64,000 nucleotides of DNA from Brachycybe producta (lineage: Eukaryota; Arthropoda; Diplopoda; Playtdesmida; Andrognathidae). The DNA lies in contig JAUPFP010000005.1 in NCBI GenBank assembly GCA_036925085.1, positions 7,580,498 through 7,644,497 on the forward strand, in the 5' to 3' direction. The notes below the pieces were generated by a model, which was not told the origin of the DNA, did no database searches, and saw only the letters and a list, made by a program, of their open reading frames with translations. This document shows positions 62,763-64,000 of the stretch, in pieces. Position 1 is the stretch's first letter. The number at the start of each line of letters is the position of its first letter. The translations under genes and the position numbers were made by a program.

Positions 62763-64000
62763 GTAAGTCATTTCAAATAATCTTTTGATGGAAACTTTCC
62801 TTACTTAATTTGTTTCGATTCATTTTATCAATCCTTTCTTCATGCTGTTGTTTTATTTCTTTTAAAAAAAAGTTATTCTCTTTTTTTATATTTTCTTCAT
62901 CTTACTCTTCAGAACTGCCTTGACAAATAAAAGGATCATTTGGGTAAAAATGAGGTACTTGGAAAACTCAAAATAATCCTAAATGTATTGTGATCATTAT
63001 GCACGAGTATTGAACATGTTGCATGAAGGATACTAATATGATCAGAATGATTCAGAAATATGCAAAAAAAAAATTTTTTAAAAGATTGTGCTTTTATGCA
63101 AATAGAAAATAAACCCAGTCCCCACACCTCAAAATGTAAAATAAGCAACAAAGTTGTTCATAAAAATGGCAAATAAAAATGTATACATTAGGCCTACATA
63201 GTAAATGCAAACTTGATTAACTATCTGAAGCAATCTGTATATAAGCATATTATATAGTTTATTTTATTTATATATGGTACCAAAATGGGTTGCAAGCAAG
63301 GATTGAGATGCAAACAATATTTCATATTTTAAGAAATCGTAAATGTGCAAGAAATTATAATAACCTTAGTACTTATTTTTTGTACCATTGTTCTACAGTT
63401 GAAAGTTTTTACAAAGATTGTTTTTAAAAATTTTCGAACAAAAAAAATATTTTTACTCGCTCATTGTTAATCTAGATTCAAACATACCTTCAATTTTTCC
63501 TAACGTTACATGGAATAATCAAATTTTGTAACTTTTGTTGCTGCAAGCACAATATCAAATGCTTTTATATGTTGTATGTGGTTTCACACAACGAGTCACT
63601 CACTGTTCAAAAGGTAAATTCAAATTACAAAACAATTTGTAGCAACTTAGTAAGAGTAATGTGTACTGTAATGCCACACAGCACCACTTGAAAGTTAGGT
63701 TCTTACTACGTGATGCTACTTGATTGTCAAGGTCAATTGAACAAGGTGACTAGTATGCAAATTAGTGGCGAGTCTCATAACACTTGAAATTGTTGATTAC
63801 AATTTATTGTGAACATATTTTAAGTTGCACAACACAGGTTGTGTAGCATTCTACTACAAGTTGTTGAGAGTAATGTAAATCCACCTTTAATCTACAGTAA
63901 AAATCGTTTAACAGGAAATATATTTTTGGACCGATCTATTAGAAAAGCATAAAATTCTTTCTATTAACACTTAAAATTCGTTTAACACAAAAAATATTCC
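62763..64000 (+). other. Start of FHOD formin intron 23, no exon seen
   Basis: The donor at 62763 is strong. I could not find an acceptor followed by a frame resembling LRRTLKSG before 64000, so the terminal exon lies further right. The sequence is AT-rich with A and T runs. Confidence 0.6.
63895..64000 (+). mobile_element. Left end of a pogo/Tigger-like element, cut by the window edge
   Basis: TA followed by CAGTAAAAATCGTTTAACAG, then AAAATTCGTTTAACACAAA, similar to the TTTAACACGAAA motifs in intron 12. The right end is outside the window. Confidence 0.45.

Noticed and set aside
1-64000. tRNA genes, rRNA or CRISPR arrays
   Set aside because: No GGTTCRANYCC box with matching A box and cloverleaf, no rRNA-like block and no regular spacer-repeat array found by eye; the tandem repeats present are microsatellites.

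Overview
This is a eukaryotic, AT-rich, intron-rich window. It holds two protein-coding genes on the + strand in a background crowded with small non-autonomous repeats. Coding exons are joined by canonical GT-AG introns, and the predicted proteins are metazoan. Introns are compact in the 3' half of the second gene but reach 13.6 and 25.1 kb near its 5' end. The palindromic octamer TAGGCCTA recurs many times in the non-coding DNA. Together this suggests an invertebrate animal, plausibly a marine one. The species cannot be named from the sequence.

Layout. (1) 77-4725: the last two coding exons of a gene for a roughly 1,280-residue, almost wholly disordered protein. It has Gly/Tyr repeats, Ser/Arg-rich repeats, poly-Q, acidic runs and a 24-residue C-terminal tandem repeat. 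I do not recognise the family. (2) 4726-7829: intergenic DNA and a GA/CT-rich presumed promoter. (3) 7830-62762 and beyond: a FHOD-family formin, closest in remembered sequence to vertebrate FHOD3. I place 23 coding exons whose phases all join, giving about 1,351 codons. They cover the N-terminal GTPase-binding-like domain, the armadillo-type DID/FH3 region, a phosphosite-rich linker, a polyproline FH1, the FH2 actin-assembly domain and most of the DAD. The last exon or exons lie past the right edge.

Mobile and repeat content. The most conspicuous family is a foldback (near-palindromic) element of about 300-370 bp, with roughly 20 complete or partial copies, mostly in introns. Others are PIF/Harbinger-like MITEs with 3-bp TTA/TAA duplications, hAT-like MITEs (one with a clear 8-bp duplication), pogo/Tigger-like ends, a family whose ends resemble GCGGCGATCACATTGGC, and a pair of elements headed by a short CCCGTCA/TGACGGG hairpin. 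There are also many microsatellites.

I saw no tRNA, rRNA or CRISPR array, and no intact transposase or reverse transcriptase. The main biological content is the formin gene. The less described content is the foldback family, the unrecognised disordered protein, and some fine features of the formin: a candidate 3-nt microexon, a lost kinase-site serine in the DAD, and a coding minisatellite.
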